From positions 1-64,000 of the forward strand of contig NZ_JBBCAS010000005.1 of NCBI RefSeq assembly GCF_037203765.1: DNA of 64,000 nt. The letters are read 5' to 3'. Shown here piece by piece: positions 1 to 8,229 of the stretch. A program made the position numbers and the translations under genes. The DNA comes from Sediminicola sp037203765. GTDB taxonomy: Bacteria; Bacteroidota; Bacteroidia; Flavobacteriales; Flavobacteriaceae. How positions within the stretch are numbered: position 1 is the first letter of the stretch; each line of letters starts with the position of its first letter. The notes under the pieces are model-generated. The model did not search any database and had not been told where the DNA came from. It was given only the letters and a program-made list of their open reading frames with translations.

Positions 1-73
1 GTAGTCCGTAGGGGAATCGAACCCCTGTTACCAGGATGAAAACCTGGCGTCCTAACCCCTAGACGAACGGACC
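1..73 (-). tRNA. tRNA-Glu (anticodon UUC), copy 1
   Basis: The reverse complement folds as a cloverleaf: acceptor GGTCCGT pairs with ACGGACT (first pair G-T), the anticodon stem CCAGG/CCTGG holds the loop TTTTCAT with anticodon TTC, and the T arm carries GGTTCGATTCC. CCA is not encoded. The discriminator A falls at position 2; position 1 is included only because the second copy is identical there. It lies downstream of proS on the same strand. The window edge hides whether more tRNAs follow. Confidence 0.95.
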
Positions 74-142
74 ATTATTTTTGGTAATGCATTGCCCTCC
101 AAACTGAAAAACAACTCCCAAAAAATATTTCAAATTAAACTT

Positions 143-215
143 GTAGTCCGTAGGGGAATCGAACCCCTGTTACCAGGATGAAAACCTGGCGTCCTAACCC
201 CTAGACGAACGGACC
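143..215 (-). tRNA. tRNA-Glu (anticodon UUC), copy 2
   Basis: The 73 bases are identical to the first tRNA-Glu copy, with the same UUC anticodon and no encoded CCA. The 69-base spacer between the copies is AT-rich and shows no other tRNA. The two copies are probably processed from one transcript and reflect tandem duplication to raise tRNA-Glu dosage. Confidence 0.95.
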
Positions 216-293
216 ATTACATTGTGTAATTGCGGATGCAAAAATACAATTATTTTTTACTATTGCAACACCTTCAGAATATTTTTTTAAAAT

Positions 294-1769
294 TTAATAT
301 GCCTTTGCAAATAATACTCTTTTTGTTGCAGGTTTCCCAGTGACCATGCAACTTCCAACCTCGTCCTTTGCATCTATAGGAATACAGCGGATTGTGGCTT
401 TGGTCTCTTCTTTAATCAATTCTTCTGTTTCTCGGGTCCCATCCCAAAATGCGGATACAAATCCACCTTTATTTTCCAACACTTCCTTAAACTCCTCATA
501 GGAGTTAACCTCCGTAATATGTTCCTTTCTGTAATCCAAGGCTTTCTGGAAAATATTTCTTTGGATGTCCTCCATCAGAAATTCAATTTTAGCAACAACC
601 TCATCAGCGTTGACGGTTTCCTTCTCAAAGGTATCCCTCCTAGCTACTTCATAGGTACCGTTATCCATATCGCGCTGACCGATGGCCAAACGCACGGGCA
701 CCCCCTTCAATTCATACTCATTGAACTTGTATCCAGGTTTATGGGTATCCCTATTATCGTATTTAACGGTTATTCCTTTTTTGCGCAATTCTTTGACCAA
801 TGGGGCCACCCTTTCAGAAATAGCCTCCAATTGCTCTTCTCCCTTATATATAGGAACAATGACCACTTGGATAGGTGCCAACTTTGGAGGCAATACCAAT
901 CCATTGTCATCACTGTGGGTCATGACCAGAGCTCCCATCAACCTTGTAGAAGCTCCCCAAGAGGTTGCCCATACATGTTCCTGGTTTCCTTCCTTGGTCG
1001 CAAATTTCACATCAAAGGCCTTGGCGAAATTCTGACCCAGGAAATGGGACGTCCCCGCCTGCAATGCCTTTCCATCCTGCATTAATGCTTCAATACAGTA
1101 TGTTTCAACCGCTCCTGCAAAACGCTCACTTTCTGTTTTTAGTCCCTTTACCACTGGAACAGCCATATGTTCTTCTGCAAACTCTGCATAGACATGCATC
1201 ATCTGTTCTGCTTCAGCAATTGCCTCTTTTTCTGTGGCATGTGCGGTATGTCCTTCTTGCCATAAAAATTCGGCTGTCCTCAGGAACAGGCGCGTTCTCA
1301 TTTCCCAACGCACTACATTGGCCCATTGGTTGATCAACAAAGGTAGATCGCGGTAAGACTGTATCCATCTTCTATAGGTATCCCAGATAATGGTTTCTGA
1401 GGTAGGTCTAACGATCAGTTCTTCTTCCAACTTCGCATCCGGATCTACAATGATACCACTGCCATCTTCAGCATTTTTCAATCTATAATGGGTTACCACA
1501 GCACACTCTTTTGCAAATCCCTCAACATGGCTTGCCTCCTTACTTAAATAGGATTTCGGAATGAACAATGGAAAATAGGCATTTTCATGACCCGTTTCCT
1601 TGAACATTTTATCTAACTGGGCCTGCATCTTTTCCCAAATGGCGTAACCATAGGGCTTGATCACCATACATCCCCTAACTCCCGAGTTCTCAGCAAGATC
1701 GGCTTTTACAACAAGTTCATTATACCATTTGGAATAATCTTCTGCTCTTTTCGTTAAATTTTTACCCAT
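294..1769 (-). CDS. proS: Prolyl-tRNA synthetase (archaeal/eukaryotic type)
   Basis: Cytoplasmic class II aminoacyl-tRNA synthetase that charges tRNA-Pro with proline. The 491-residue length fits the short ProS type without the bacterial editing insertion domain. Motif 1 lies around residues 39-71. RPTSE is at 121-125, and motif 2 (RWEMRTRLFLRTAEF) at about 154-168 is followed by WQEGHTAHAT. The C-terminal part (about 300-491) is the anticodon-binding plus ProS C-terminal domain and ends in the usual aromatic tail AKAY. The start ATG is the only sensible one, with a TTG/TAGTTTTG promoter about 55 bases upstream. It is divergent from the lipoprotein gene at 1869. Confidence 0.97.
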   Translation of the reverse strand: MGKNLTKRAEDYSKWYNELVVKADLAENSGVRGCMVIKPYGYAIWEKMQAQLDKMFKETGHENAYFPLFIPKSYLSKEASHVEGFAKECAVVTHYRLKNAEDGSGIIVDPDAKLEEELIVRPTSETIIWDTYRRWIQSYRDLPLLINQWANVVRWEMRTRLFLRTAEFLWQEGHTAHATEKEAIAEAEQMMHVYAEFAEEHMAVPVVKGLKTESERFAGAVETYCIEALMQDGKALQAGTSHFLGQNFAKAFDVKFATKEGNQEHVWATSWGASTRLMGALVMTHSDDNGLVLPPKLAPIQVVIVPIYKGEEQLEAISERVAPLVKELRKKGITVKYDNRDTHKPGYKFNEYELKGVPVRLAIGQRDMDNGTYEVARRDTFEKETVNADEVVAKIEFLMEDIQRNIFQKALDYRKEHITEVNSYEEFKEVLENKGGFVSAFWDGTRETEELIKEETKATIRCIPIDAKDEVGSCMVTGKPATKRVLFAKAY

Positions 1770-1810
1770 ATCAGTAAGTTTGGCACAAAACTTGCGACTT
1801 TATTCTTATA

Positions 1811-1840
1811 AAAAATAGTTCGGCAAAACTAACTATTTTT
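1811..1840. promoter_or_regulatory. 10-bp inverted repeat between divergent genes
   Basis: AAAAATAGTT (1811-1820) and AACTATTTTT (1831-1840) form a perfect inverted repeat around a 10-base spacer, in the gap between proS and the lipoprotein gene. It overlaps the proposed proS -7 element at 1824-1831. It could be an operator, or a hairpin in either 5' leader. No protein can be assigned to it. Confidence 0.5.
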
Positions 1841-1854
1841 ACCATGTTCAACAA
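1824..1854 (-). promoter_or_regulatory. Probable proS promoter
   Basis: On the minus strand TAGTTTTG (1831-1824) matches the Bacteroidota -7 consensus TAnnTTTG. Two TTG triplets upstream (1851-1849 and 1854-1852) give spacers of 17 and 20 bases, both within the usual range. The predicted start of transcription is about 45-50 bases before the proS ATG. Confidence 0.55.
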
Positions 1855-1868
1855 TTAAATTTACAACG

Positions 1869-3176
1869 ATGATACAAACTACACCCCTTAAAAAAATTAG
1901 AACGGCATCCTTTCTTGCCCTAATAGGCATTTTAGGGGTCTCCTGTGGATCATACCAACAGGCATCGTACTACAATGACGGTATTTATTCGGACAACGGA
2001 CCCGTAGTTGAATCCAGGTCCAGAGTCGTCGTTCAAGAGCCACAAGAAAATGAAACCAATACCTACGGGGACTATTTTGGTCAAAGAGCTGATGAATACC
2101 AAGAAATCTTGGAAAGTGATGTATTTACCGATGTAGATGGCTATTACAGCAATGTTGAACAGGACAGTTTGGACATCAACCAAGAGGACAATTACTACGC
2201 TTATAACAACACCTACAACGGTCAGCCAGGTTGGGGAGATAACCCGCAATCTGTCAATATCAATATTTACGATAATAACTGGGGCTGGGGCGGCTATGGA
2301 TTGGGATGGGCCGGCTACTGGGGTTACGGAGATTGGTTTTATGGTGGAATCTATAGTCCTTGGGGCTGGAACCGTGGAAGAGGATGGAACAACTGGGGCT
2401 GGGGTGGCTACTATGGCTTCAACAACTGGGGTTATGGTTATGGATGGAACAACTGGGGCTGGGGCTATGGCTGGAACAGACCTTGGTATGGAAACTATTA
2501 CCAAAACAATTTTTACAACAATTACAATAGGGCATACGGCTATAACAGCGGAAGAAGAGGATACTACAATGGGAACAATTCTATCCGTGATATCAACTCC
2601 TCAGCACTTAGGGGCAGATCCAATCTGACCACCTCCAGTACAAGAGGCAACGACACCAGATACAGAAGTTCTACCAATAGATCAAATATCAATAACAGGA
2701 GTACCACTTCCAGAAACTCCAGTTTGTACAGAAGTGGCAACACCTCTAGGAGATCCGTTGGCGTAGATGCGGCTCAAAGAAATAGATCTTACCGCACCAG
2801 TAGAAGTTCTAGAACTGCGCCTAGATATAATTACAACAACGCTAGGAGTACCCAATCATACAGGGGGACCAGACCCCAGGGCAATTCCTATCAAAGATCT
2901 ACTCCAAACAGAAGCAGCAACTATTCAAGACCCGCTGCTCCAAGTTCAGGTAGATCAAGTGGAACCTATAGAAGTAGTGGCAGCAGTTCCAGGAGCTCAG
3001 GCAATGTTAGGAGTTCCGGTGGCAGCAGCTCTAGAAGTTCAGGAAACGTGAGAAGTTCAGGTGGCAGCAGCTCCAGAAGCTCCGGAAGCGTGAGAAGTTC
3101 TAGTGGCGGTAGCTCTAGAAGCTCAGGCGGAACTTCCTCACCACGCTCTTCTTCATCTAGAGGTAGGGGAAACTAA
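1869..3176 (+). CDS. Low-complexity Gly/Trp/Tyr/Asn- and Ser/Arg-rich lipoprotein
   Basis: No function recognised. The N-terminus is a lipoprotein signal: a basic start, a hydrophobic stretch, and lipobox LGVSC with the Cys near residue 26. Residues 30-125 are acidic and Tyr/Asn/Asp-rich. Residues about 130-220 are dominated by Trp, Gly, Tyr and Asn (repeats of NNWGWG type). Residues 220-435 are Ser/Arg/Gly/Asn-rich and strongly basic, ending in near-perfect 14-residue repeats. Expected to be anchored to a membrane and exposed to periplasm or surface; the aromatic/glycine region could self-assemble, but that is inference. It precedes the FadL-type gene by 33 bases, so the two are probably co-transcribed. 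Confidence 0.85.
   Translation: MIQTTPLKKIRTASFLALIGILGVSCGSYQQASYYNDGIYSDNGPVVESRSRVVVQEPQENETNTYGDYFGQRADEYQEILESDVFTDVDGYYSNVEQDSLDINQEDNYYAYNNTYNGQPGWGDNPQSVNINIYDNNWGWGGYGLGWAGYWGYGDWFYGGIYSPWGWNRGRGWNNWGWGGYYGFNNWGYGYGWNNWGWGYGWNRPWYGNYYQNNFYNNYNRAYGYNSGRRGYYNGNNSIRDINSSALRGRSNLTTSSTRGNDTRYRSSTNRSNINNRSTTSRNSSLYRSGNTSRRSVGVDAAQRNRSYRTSRSSRTAPRYNYNNARSTQSYRGTRPQGNSYQRSTPNRSSNYSRPAAPSSGRSSGTYRSSGSSSRSSGNVRSSGGSSSRSSGNVRSSGGSSSRSSGSVRSSSGGSSRSSGGTSSPRSSSSRGRGN
2976..3128 (+). repeat. 42-bp tandem repeat inside lipoprotein gene
   Basis: Three units start at 2976, 3018 and 3060, followed by a partial one at 3102. Each encodes a 14-residue motif of the form (S/G)GSSSRSSG(N/S)VRSS. Units differ mostly at synonymous positions, so the protein repeat looks maintained by selection or old duplication rather than fresh slippage. 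Confidence 0.85.
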
Positions 3177-3209
3177 ATCCATCACATTCAAACTAAAAAA
3201 ATCTTAAAG

Positions 3210-4718
3210 ATGAAAAGGAAAATCACTTTAGTAATGGTTTTTGCATGCCTAGTCGCAAATGCCCAGAACATTACCGACGTACTCAGATATAGCACGGAAA
3301 ACATCCAGGGTACCGCAAGATTCCAAGGACTCAGTGGCGCATTTGGTGCTTTGGGCGGAGATTTATCGGCCCTAAATGTAAACCCTGCGGGCTCCGCGGT
3401 ATTTAATAACGGGCAGTTCTCCGTTTCAGCATCCAACTATTACAGGGACAACAGGGCAAAATATTTTAATAGCACCTCTTTTTCTGATGCAAACTCCCTG
3501 GATATTAACCAGCTGGGAGTTGTATTTGTATTTGACAATACCAGTCCCAATGCGGATTGGAAAAAAGTTTCCCTAGCCCTGAATTATGATGTGGTTCAAA
3601 ACTACGATGATAACATTGCCATTTCAGGGACCAGCAATCAGGGCATCGACAATTACTTTTTAAACTTTGCCCAAGGCGTTCCTTTTGGTCCCTTATTGAT
3701 CCAAAATGGCGAATTTATCGAAGAAGCTTATTTGGATATTGGCTCCAGTCTGGGCTTTGTGGACCAGCAAGCGTTTTTAGGTTACTACGGTGGGGTCATA
3801 GACCCTGTAGACCCAGATGACAATGACAATACTTCCTATATATCAAATGCACAATACAGTACGGTCAACCAACAATATTTCAAAAGCACCTCGGGATACA
3901 ACAGTAAATTCACAGTGAACATGGCGACCCAATACCAGGACAACCTGTATATGGGAGCCTCTTTGAATTTTCACAGTGTGTCCTACAACCAGTTGACTAC
4001 CTTACGAGAAACTGGCTATGATAGCGACTCCGAAATTCAGTTTACGACCTTCGACAATCTATTGCGTACCGAGGGAACAGGATTTTCCTTGACACTGGGA
4101 GGGATTGCCAAGTTAAATGACAACCTAAGGATAGGAGGAAGCTACCAATCCCCCACTTGGTACCGATTGACTGATGATACCGCACAAAGAATAAATTCCG
4201 ATTTGGCCGATGCAGATATAGGTTTTATCAATTTCAACATCGTAAACCTTTTTGAACGATATAATATAAAGACTCCGGCCAAGGTAACCGGAAGCATGGC
4301 GATCATTTTTGGCAAGAACGGATTGTTGAGCCTTGATTATGGATACCAGGATATGTCCCAGGCAGAATTAAGACCAACGAACGACCCGGCCTTCCAGTCT
4401 GAAAATGCTTTTATCGCCAATGAACTTGGAGGTGTGTCCACCTTAAGACTTGGAGGAGAATACAGACTTGACCAAGTGAGCTTGAGGGCCGGTTACAGAT
4501 ACGAGCAAAGTCCGTACAAAAACGGATTTACCGTTGGAGACCTCAACGGATATTCTGCAGGTATAGGCTATAACTTTGGAGGTAGCAGATTGGATCTAGC
4601 CTATAACAAATCTGAGCAGGATATGGATCAGCAATTATATAGCACGGGATTGGTTACGCCGGCTTCCATTAATAATAGGAATACCAATATCACCTTGGGT
4701 TATACCTTGAATTTTTAA
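3210..4718 (+). CDS. FadL/OmpP1/TodX-family outer-membrane protein
   Basis: Predicted outer-membrane beta-barrel for passive uptake of hydrophobic compounds. The signal peptide (about residues 1-19) ends ANAQ. The mature N-terminus has the family plug pattern, including GGDLSALNVNPAG with the NPAG motif, about residues 45-60. The rest alternates polar and hydrophobic strands and ends in TNITLGYTLNF, with a C-terminal Phe typical of BAM substrates. The length of 502 residues suits the family. Substrate unknown. It ends just before a strong bidirectional terminator. Confidence 0.88.
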   Translation: MKRKITLVMVFACLVANAQNITDVLRYSTENIQGTARFQGLSGAFGALGGDLSALNVNPAGSAVFNNGQFSVSASNYYRDNRAKYFNSTSFSDANSLDINQLGVVFVFDNTSPNADWKKVSLALNYDVVQNYDDNIAISGTSNQGIDNYFLNFAQGVPFGPLLIQNGEFIEEAYLDIGSSLGFVDQQAFLGYYGGVIDPVDPDDNDNTSYISNAQYSTVNQQYFKSTSGYNSKFTVNMATQYQDNLYMGASLNFHSVSYNQLTTLRETGYDSDSEIQFTTFDNLLRTEGTGFSLTLGGIAKLNDNLRIGGSYQSPTWYRLTDDTAQRINSDLADADIGFINFNIVNLFERYNIKTPAKVTGSMAIIFGKNGLLSLDYGYQDMSQAELRPTNDPAFQSENAFIANELGGVSTLRLGGEYRLDQVSLRAGYRYEQSPYKNGFTVGDLNGYSAGIGYNFGGSRLDLAYNKSEQDMDQQLYSTGLVTPASINNRNTNITLGYTLNF

Positions 4719-4741
4719 GGCTCTACCATTCAATGGAATAC

Positions 4742-4770
4742 AAAAAAACCAGCGATTGCTGGTTTTTTTT
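4742..4770. terminator. Bidirectional terminator between FadL-type and T9SS genes
   Basis: AACCAGC-GATT-GCTGGTT is a perfect hairpin flanked by an A-run on the left and a T-run on the right. It can end transcription of the plus-strand FadL-type gene and of the minus-strand T9SS cargo gene. Confidence 0.9.
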
Positions 4771-4771
4771 G

Positions 4772-6169
4772 TTATCGGACCAAAGAGAAATGGGTCCTTA
4801 ATGTTTTGGCTACAATGATACCCTGTTCATCCCTGGAATATTCTATCTTAAACCAATAGTCGGACGAAGGCAAGGGCTTCCCCAAATACGTACCGTCCCA
4901 TCCCAAAGTGTTCTGGTTCATTTGTTTTAAGAGTTTCCCGTAGCGATCGAAAATAAAAATTACGGGATCTACCAAGGTCTCTATTCCCTTTATATTCCAA
5001 AAATCATTGGCCCCATCGGTATTGGGCGTAAAAAATTTGGGATAGCCCACTACCAAGAAAGGAATTGGGTCTGTAGTTCCACAACCATTCTTATCATTGA
5101 TGATAACGGTGTTTTCTCCCGGGGGCACATCCAAAAATATCGGGGAATCCTGATATTCACCCCCATTGATGGCATATTCATAAGCACCGTCCCCATCTAC
5201 TACTATTTCAATATTATTGCTATCTGACATATCTGCCAGGATAATAACTTCATTCAAGACAGGTGTCCCATAATAGGTAATCAATATATCATCAGTAATG
5301 ACGGTTGCCAAGCTTGTCTGAATCTCCACATAATATCTTCCAGAGTTGGGATTGGTGACCGTTAATTCAGTTGCTGTAGGACCTGATGCCAATACTGCAT
5401 CAATAGTTCCATCGTCATCATAGTCCACGCTCCATGTAACATTGACAATATCCGGACCGGCCGAAGAGTTCAGGGCACTCAAGACTATATCCGGATCATC
5501 CGCACAAGCATAGATATCCAATCCCAAGAACTCATCCCTCAATGTACAATCCAAAGCAGAATCCTGATCTGCATCTACGGAACTTCCCGTAAAGGTCAAA
5601 GAAAATGGTTCGGGATCCCCATCAAAGTTGGTATTGAAATTATTGATCAGCAAATAGTAGATTTCCCCTGCCCTAACATCCAACCACTCGTCATAGGTGT
5701 TTTGACTGCCCGTTAAAAACGGAGCTCCCTCCTGTCCTGTGGCCGGATTGACCCCTACACCCGTAAAATCTGTATTGTTGACCTCGTAATTACATCTTAT
5801 TGGCTGGGCATTTCCGCTACTGATGGCACCGCAATCCACATCGGGACCATAAAGTGCAAAATCCCATTCGGCCGTTGCCGAAAGCGCTTCAATATCAAAA
5901 CCGATCTGTCCGTCGGTACCCGCCCTAAAAACATACCAAGAAGTGTTGTTTTCAATATTTGCGGAAGCCACACTGCCCTTTTCCAAACAGCCTGATTGAC
6001 GGATCACATCCGGATCAAAATCGTCCACATCTCCACTGCCATCGGTCTGGGAGAGAATGGGTGCATCGGCACAAACAGGTATGGCACTTCTACAATCAGG
6101 GGAATTCTGAGCCATGGCTACCCAAGTACATAGGAACCAAAAACACACTGAGTAAAAAAGAATTCGCAT
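4772..6169 (-). CDS. T9SS type B sorting-domain protein (gliding motility-associated C-terminal domain), shorter paralogue
   Basis: Secreted or surface-attached protein exported by Sec and then the type IX system. The signal peptide ends VAMAQ near residue 20. Residues about 22-200 form an N-terminal domain beginning with a Cys-containing DCRSAIPVCADAP motif and including a WYVF/GQIGFDIE/WDFALYG pattern. This domain is shared with the neighbouring gene and resembles pre-peptidase or jelly-roll modules. A short Ig-like part follows. The last 90 residues (from PKFFTPNTDG) are the type B sorting domain with FDRYGKLL and WDGTYLGKPLPSSDYWF. Ligand or activity unknown. Likely a tandem duplicate of the next gene. 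Confidence 0.9.
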   Translation of the reverse strand: MRILFYSVCFWFLCTWVAMAQNSPDCRSAIPVCADAPILSQTDGSGDVDDFDPDVIRQSGCLEKGSVASANIENNTSWYVFRAGTDGQIGFDIEALSATAEWDFALYGPDVDCGAISSGNAQPIRCNYEVNNTDFTGVGVNPATGQEGAPFLTGSQNTYDEWLDVRAGEIYYLLINNFNTNFDGDPEPFSLTFTGSSVDADQDSALDCTLRDEFLGLDIYACADDPDIVLSALNSSAGPDIVNVTWSVDYDDDGTIDAVLASGPTATELTVTNPNSGRYYVEIQTSLATVITDDILITYYGTPVLNEVIILADMSDSNNIEIVVDGDGAYEYAINGGEYQDSPIFLDVPPGENTVIINDKNGCGTTDPIPFLVVGYPKFFTPNTDGANDFWNIKGIETLVDPVIFIFDRYGKLLKQMNQNTLGWDGTYLGKPLPSSDYWFKIEYSRDEQGIIVAKTLRTHFSLVR

Positions 6170-6181
6170 AGATTATGGGGC

Positions 6182-6219
6182 TAGCGTGATACAAATAATC
6201 AGTATTATAACTCACGCTA
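6182..6219. promoter_or_regulatory. 8-bp inverted repeat upstream of T9SS cargo gene
   Basis: TAGCGTGA (6182-6189) and TCACGCTA (6212-6219) are perfect inverted arms 22 bases apart, directly upstream of the minus-strand ATG at 6169. They flank the place where the promoter should lie, so an operator is possible. A 5'-leader hairpin is the alternative. Confidence 0.4.
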
Positions 6220-6290
6220 CCCAATTTTAGTATACTTCACCCAAAATTTTATACACTTTATCGATGTATGGATCCCCAAGAGGATAATCA

Positions 6291-8093
6291 TTACCGCTTT
6301 AGGGAAAAATGACTATTGATGTATTTTGCCGTGGTGCGCTGTCCCCTTGCATCTATGTAGGTGAGTTTAAACCAGTAATCGGATGGTGGCAAACTATTGC
6401 CGTTCACTTCACCATTCCAACCCATACTGCCCATATTCATCTGCCGCAACAATTTACCGTATCGGTCATAAATAAAAATGACAGGATCTTGGAGGGCCTC
6501 CATACCAACAACAGTCCATACATCATTTCTTCCATCCCCGTTAGGAGTAAAAAACTTGGGAAATCCGACGACCACAATCGGTTCAGAGACCGATCCACAG
6601 CCCTTTAAATCGTTTATAGTTACCACATGGTCCCCGGGCGGAACATTGGTAAAGGTATTTTCTTTTTGATACGGACCATTGTCCAATTGGTATTCAAACT
6701 GTCCTTCCTGATCAGTTATTACGGTTACCGTGTTGTTGTCCTGTACATCCTCAATGACCACATCCGTAATGGTCGGTGTTTTGGAAATGACTACGGTTAT
6801 AGGTACCACGCGCTCACAGGAAAATCCGTTTTCCTCATAATCCATGGTCAGGGTGTAAATTCCACCTTCATGTACCTCAATACTAGGGGTTACAGCCCCA
6901 GTATCCCAGGAATAGCGATGAGCACCATTGGGATTTAATTCCCCAATAACCACCGAATTACTGTTTTCACATAAAAATATTTCTGTTGGAAAAGCAACTT
7001 CCGGTGTCTGCAATACCTTTAATTCAAATTCTTGGGAAACATCAAAGCATTGAGGGTTGGCCACGGATGTGGTCCGAACATAGATTGTTTGCGTACCAGG
7101 CCGAATAGGATGCTCCTTGGGCAATTGTCCTGATCCATCTACAGCATCGGTCAAGGTAAGGTGGTAACTGACCCTGAAATCTGTTGGTGACTGATTCCCC
7201 AAAGCCTCCTGATCCTTTTGAAAAAGGTCATAAAAACCCAGATCGGAACAGGAAACATCATCTGTTAATGCAAAAGTGGTCGGAGCGGCGATCAATCCTA
7301 TTTGGACATCGCTAAATATTGTTTCACTTGTAGTACTTACCTTTACCCTGTAGAAAGCAGAAAGGCTCACATTTAAGGTAGGTCCAGTTTCCTCAACAAG
7401 CAATCCGAATCCGCTGCCCGTATCGGCAAACCACTCATACTGCAGGGCATCCGTTGTGGTAGCATCCAGAACTATAGTTTCATTGTCACAGGCTACCATA
7501 GGCGGACCCAATAAGTTGGTAATTATGGAACAATCCAAGGCATCATAGGGATTCGTTTCAAAAATATTTCCTGAAAACTGAATGGAAAAACCGGAATTAC
7601 TGTTACTGTAATTGTTGATCAGCAAATAATAATCCTCTCCAGCGACGACCTCCAACCACTCATCATACAAGAGTGACTCTGTATTTCCAGTGGGGTCCTC
7701 CCCTACGCCCATATAGATCAATTCATCCCTGTTATCAAAGAAATTACATCTTACTGGCTCCCCTAGGGAACCACAGTCACTGGCTTTATAAAGGGCAAAA
7801 TCCCAATCTTCGGAAGCATCAAAACCTATATTGAATCCCAACTGACCAGTAGCTGCTGTTTTAAACCGGTACCATGCGGAGTTATCCTCAATGAAGCCAC
7901 TGAGAGAAGTCTCCAAGCAGCCCGAGGTGGCGGCACCGTTAAAATCGTCTATCCCATAATCGTTTGTTCCACCGTTGACTGGGGTGTTGCTACAAATAGG
8001 AATAGCACCACTACAATCTGGTGATATCTGTCCCAAGACAGCTTGTACCCCAAAAAATAATGGCAACCATAGCAGTATAGTAGCCCTTTTCAT
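6291..8093 (-). CDS. T9SS type B sorting-domain protein, longer paralogue
   Basis: The layout matches the neighbouring shorter protein: signal peptide ending VLGQ near residue 21, an N-terminal module starting DCSGAIPICSNTP with WDFALYK and DEWLEVVAGEDYYLLINNY, and a type B sorting tail from PKFFTPNGDG to the end. It is 135 residues longer because of extra Ig/PKD-like segments in the middle (about residues 270-440), with paired Cys such as DDVSCSDLGFYD and LCENSNS. Expected to be secreted by T9SS and held at the surface or released. A minus-strand TATTTTTG element at 8118-8125 could be its promoter. Confidence 0.9.
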   Translation of the reverse strand: MKRATILLWLPLFFGVQAVLGQISPDCSGAIPICSNTPVNGGTNDYGIDDFNGAATSGCLETSLSGFIEDNSAWYRFKTAATGQLGFNIGFDASEDWDFALYKASDCGSLGEPVRCNFFDNRDELIYMGVGEDPTGNTESLLYDEWLEVVAGEDYYLLINNYSNSNSGFSIQFSGNIFETNPYDALDCSIITNLLGPPMVACDNETIVLDATTTDALQYEWFADTGSGFGLLVEETGPTLNVSLSAFYRVKVSTTSETIFSDVQIGLIAAPTTFALTDDVSCSDLGFYDLFQKDQEALGNQSPTDFRVSYHLTLTDAVDGSGQLPKEHPIRPGTQTIYVRTTSVANPQCFDVSQEFELKVLQTPEVAFPTEIFLCENSNSVVIGELNPNGAHRYSWDTGAVTPSIEVHEGGIYTLTMDYEENGFSCERVVPITVVISKTPTITDVVIEDVQDNNTVTVITDQEGQFEYQLDNGPYQKENTFTNVPPGDHVVTINDLKGCGSVSEPIVVVGFPKFFTPNGDGRNDVWTVVGMEALQDPVIFIYDRYGKLLRQMNMGSMGWNGEVNGNSLPPSDYWFKLTYIDARGQRTTAKYINSHFSLKR

Positions 8094-8117
8094 AAATCAA
8101 TTCCTATTTGACTGGTT

Positions 8118-8125
8118 CAAAAATA
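8118..8125 (-). promoter_or_regulatory. -7 element for longer T9SS cargo gene
   Basis: TATTTTTG on the minus strand matches TAnnTTTG, 25 bases before the ATG. No TTG is found at a good -33 distance, so this is moderate evidence. Confidence 0.4.
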
Positions 8126-8198
8126 ATCAGAGTCGGACCTTAACACTAATTTATGTTGTCAAACACCCTATACATGGCATAAAGTGGCATTTAATGTA

Positions 8199-8206
8199 TA
8201 TCTTTG
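8199..8206 (+). promoter_or_regulatory. -7 element for folE
   Basis: TATCTTTG matches the Bacteroidota -7 consensus, 23 bases before the folE ATG. A convincing -33 TTG is not seen at 17-23 bases. Confidence 0.45.
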
Positions 8207-8229
8207 CCTCTTTAAAAAGTCTTAAGTAA

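Noticed and set aside
519..1333. Plus-strand open frames of 117-188 residues inside proS
   Set aside because: They are antisense to an intact, recognisable ProS, with no family features.
1950..2628. Antisense 184-residue and out-of-frame 163-residue frames in the lipoprotein gene
   Set aside because: They arise from the G-rich low-complexity sequence; the lipoprotein frame has the signal peptide and start.
2976..3128. Regular 42-bp units suggesting a CRISPR array
   Set aside because: There are no unique spacers; units are contiguous, in frame and coding.
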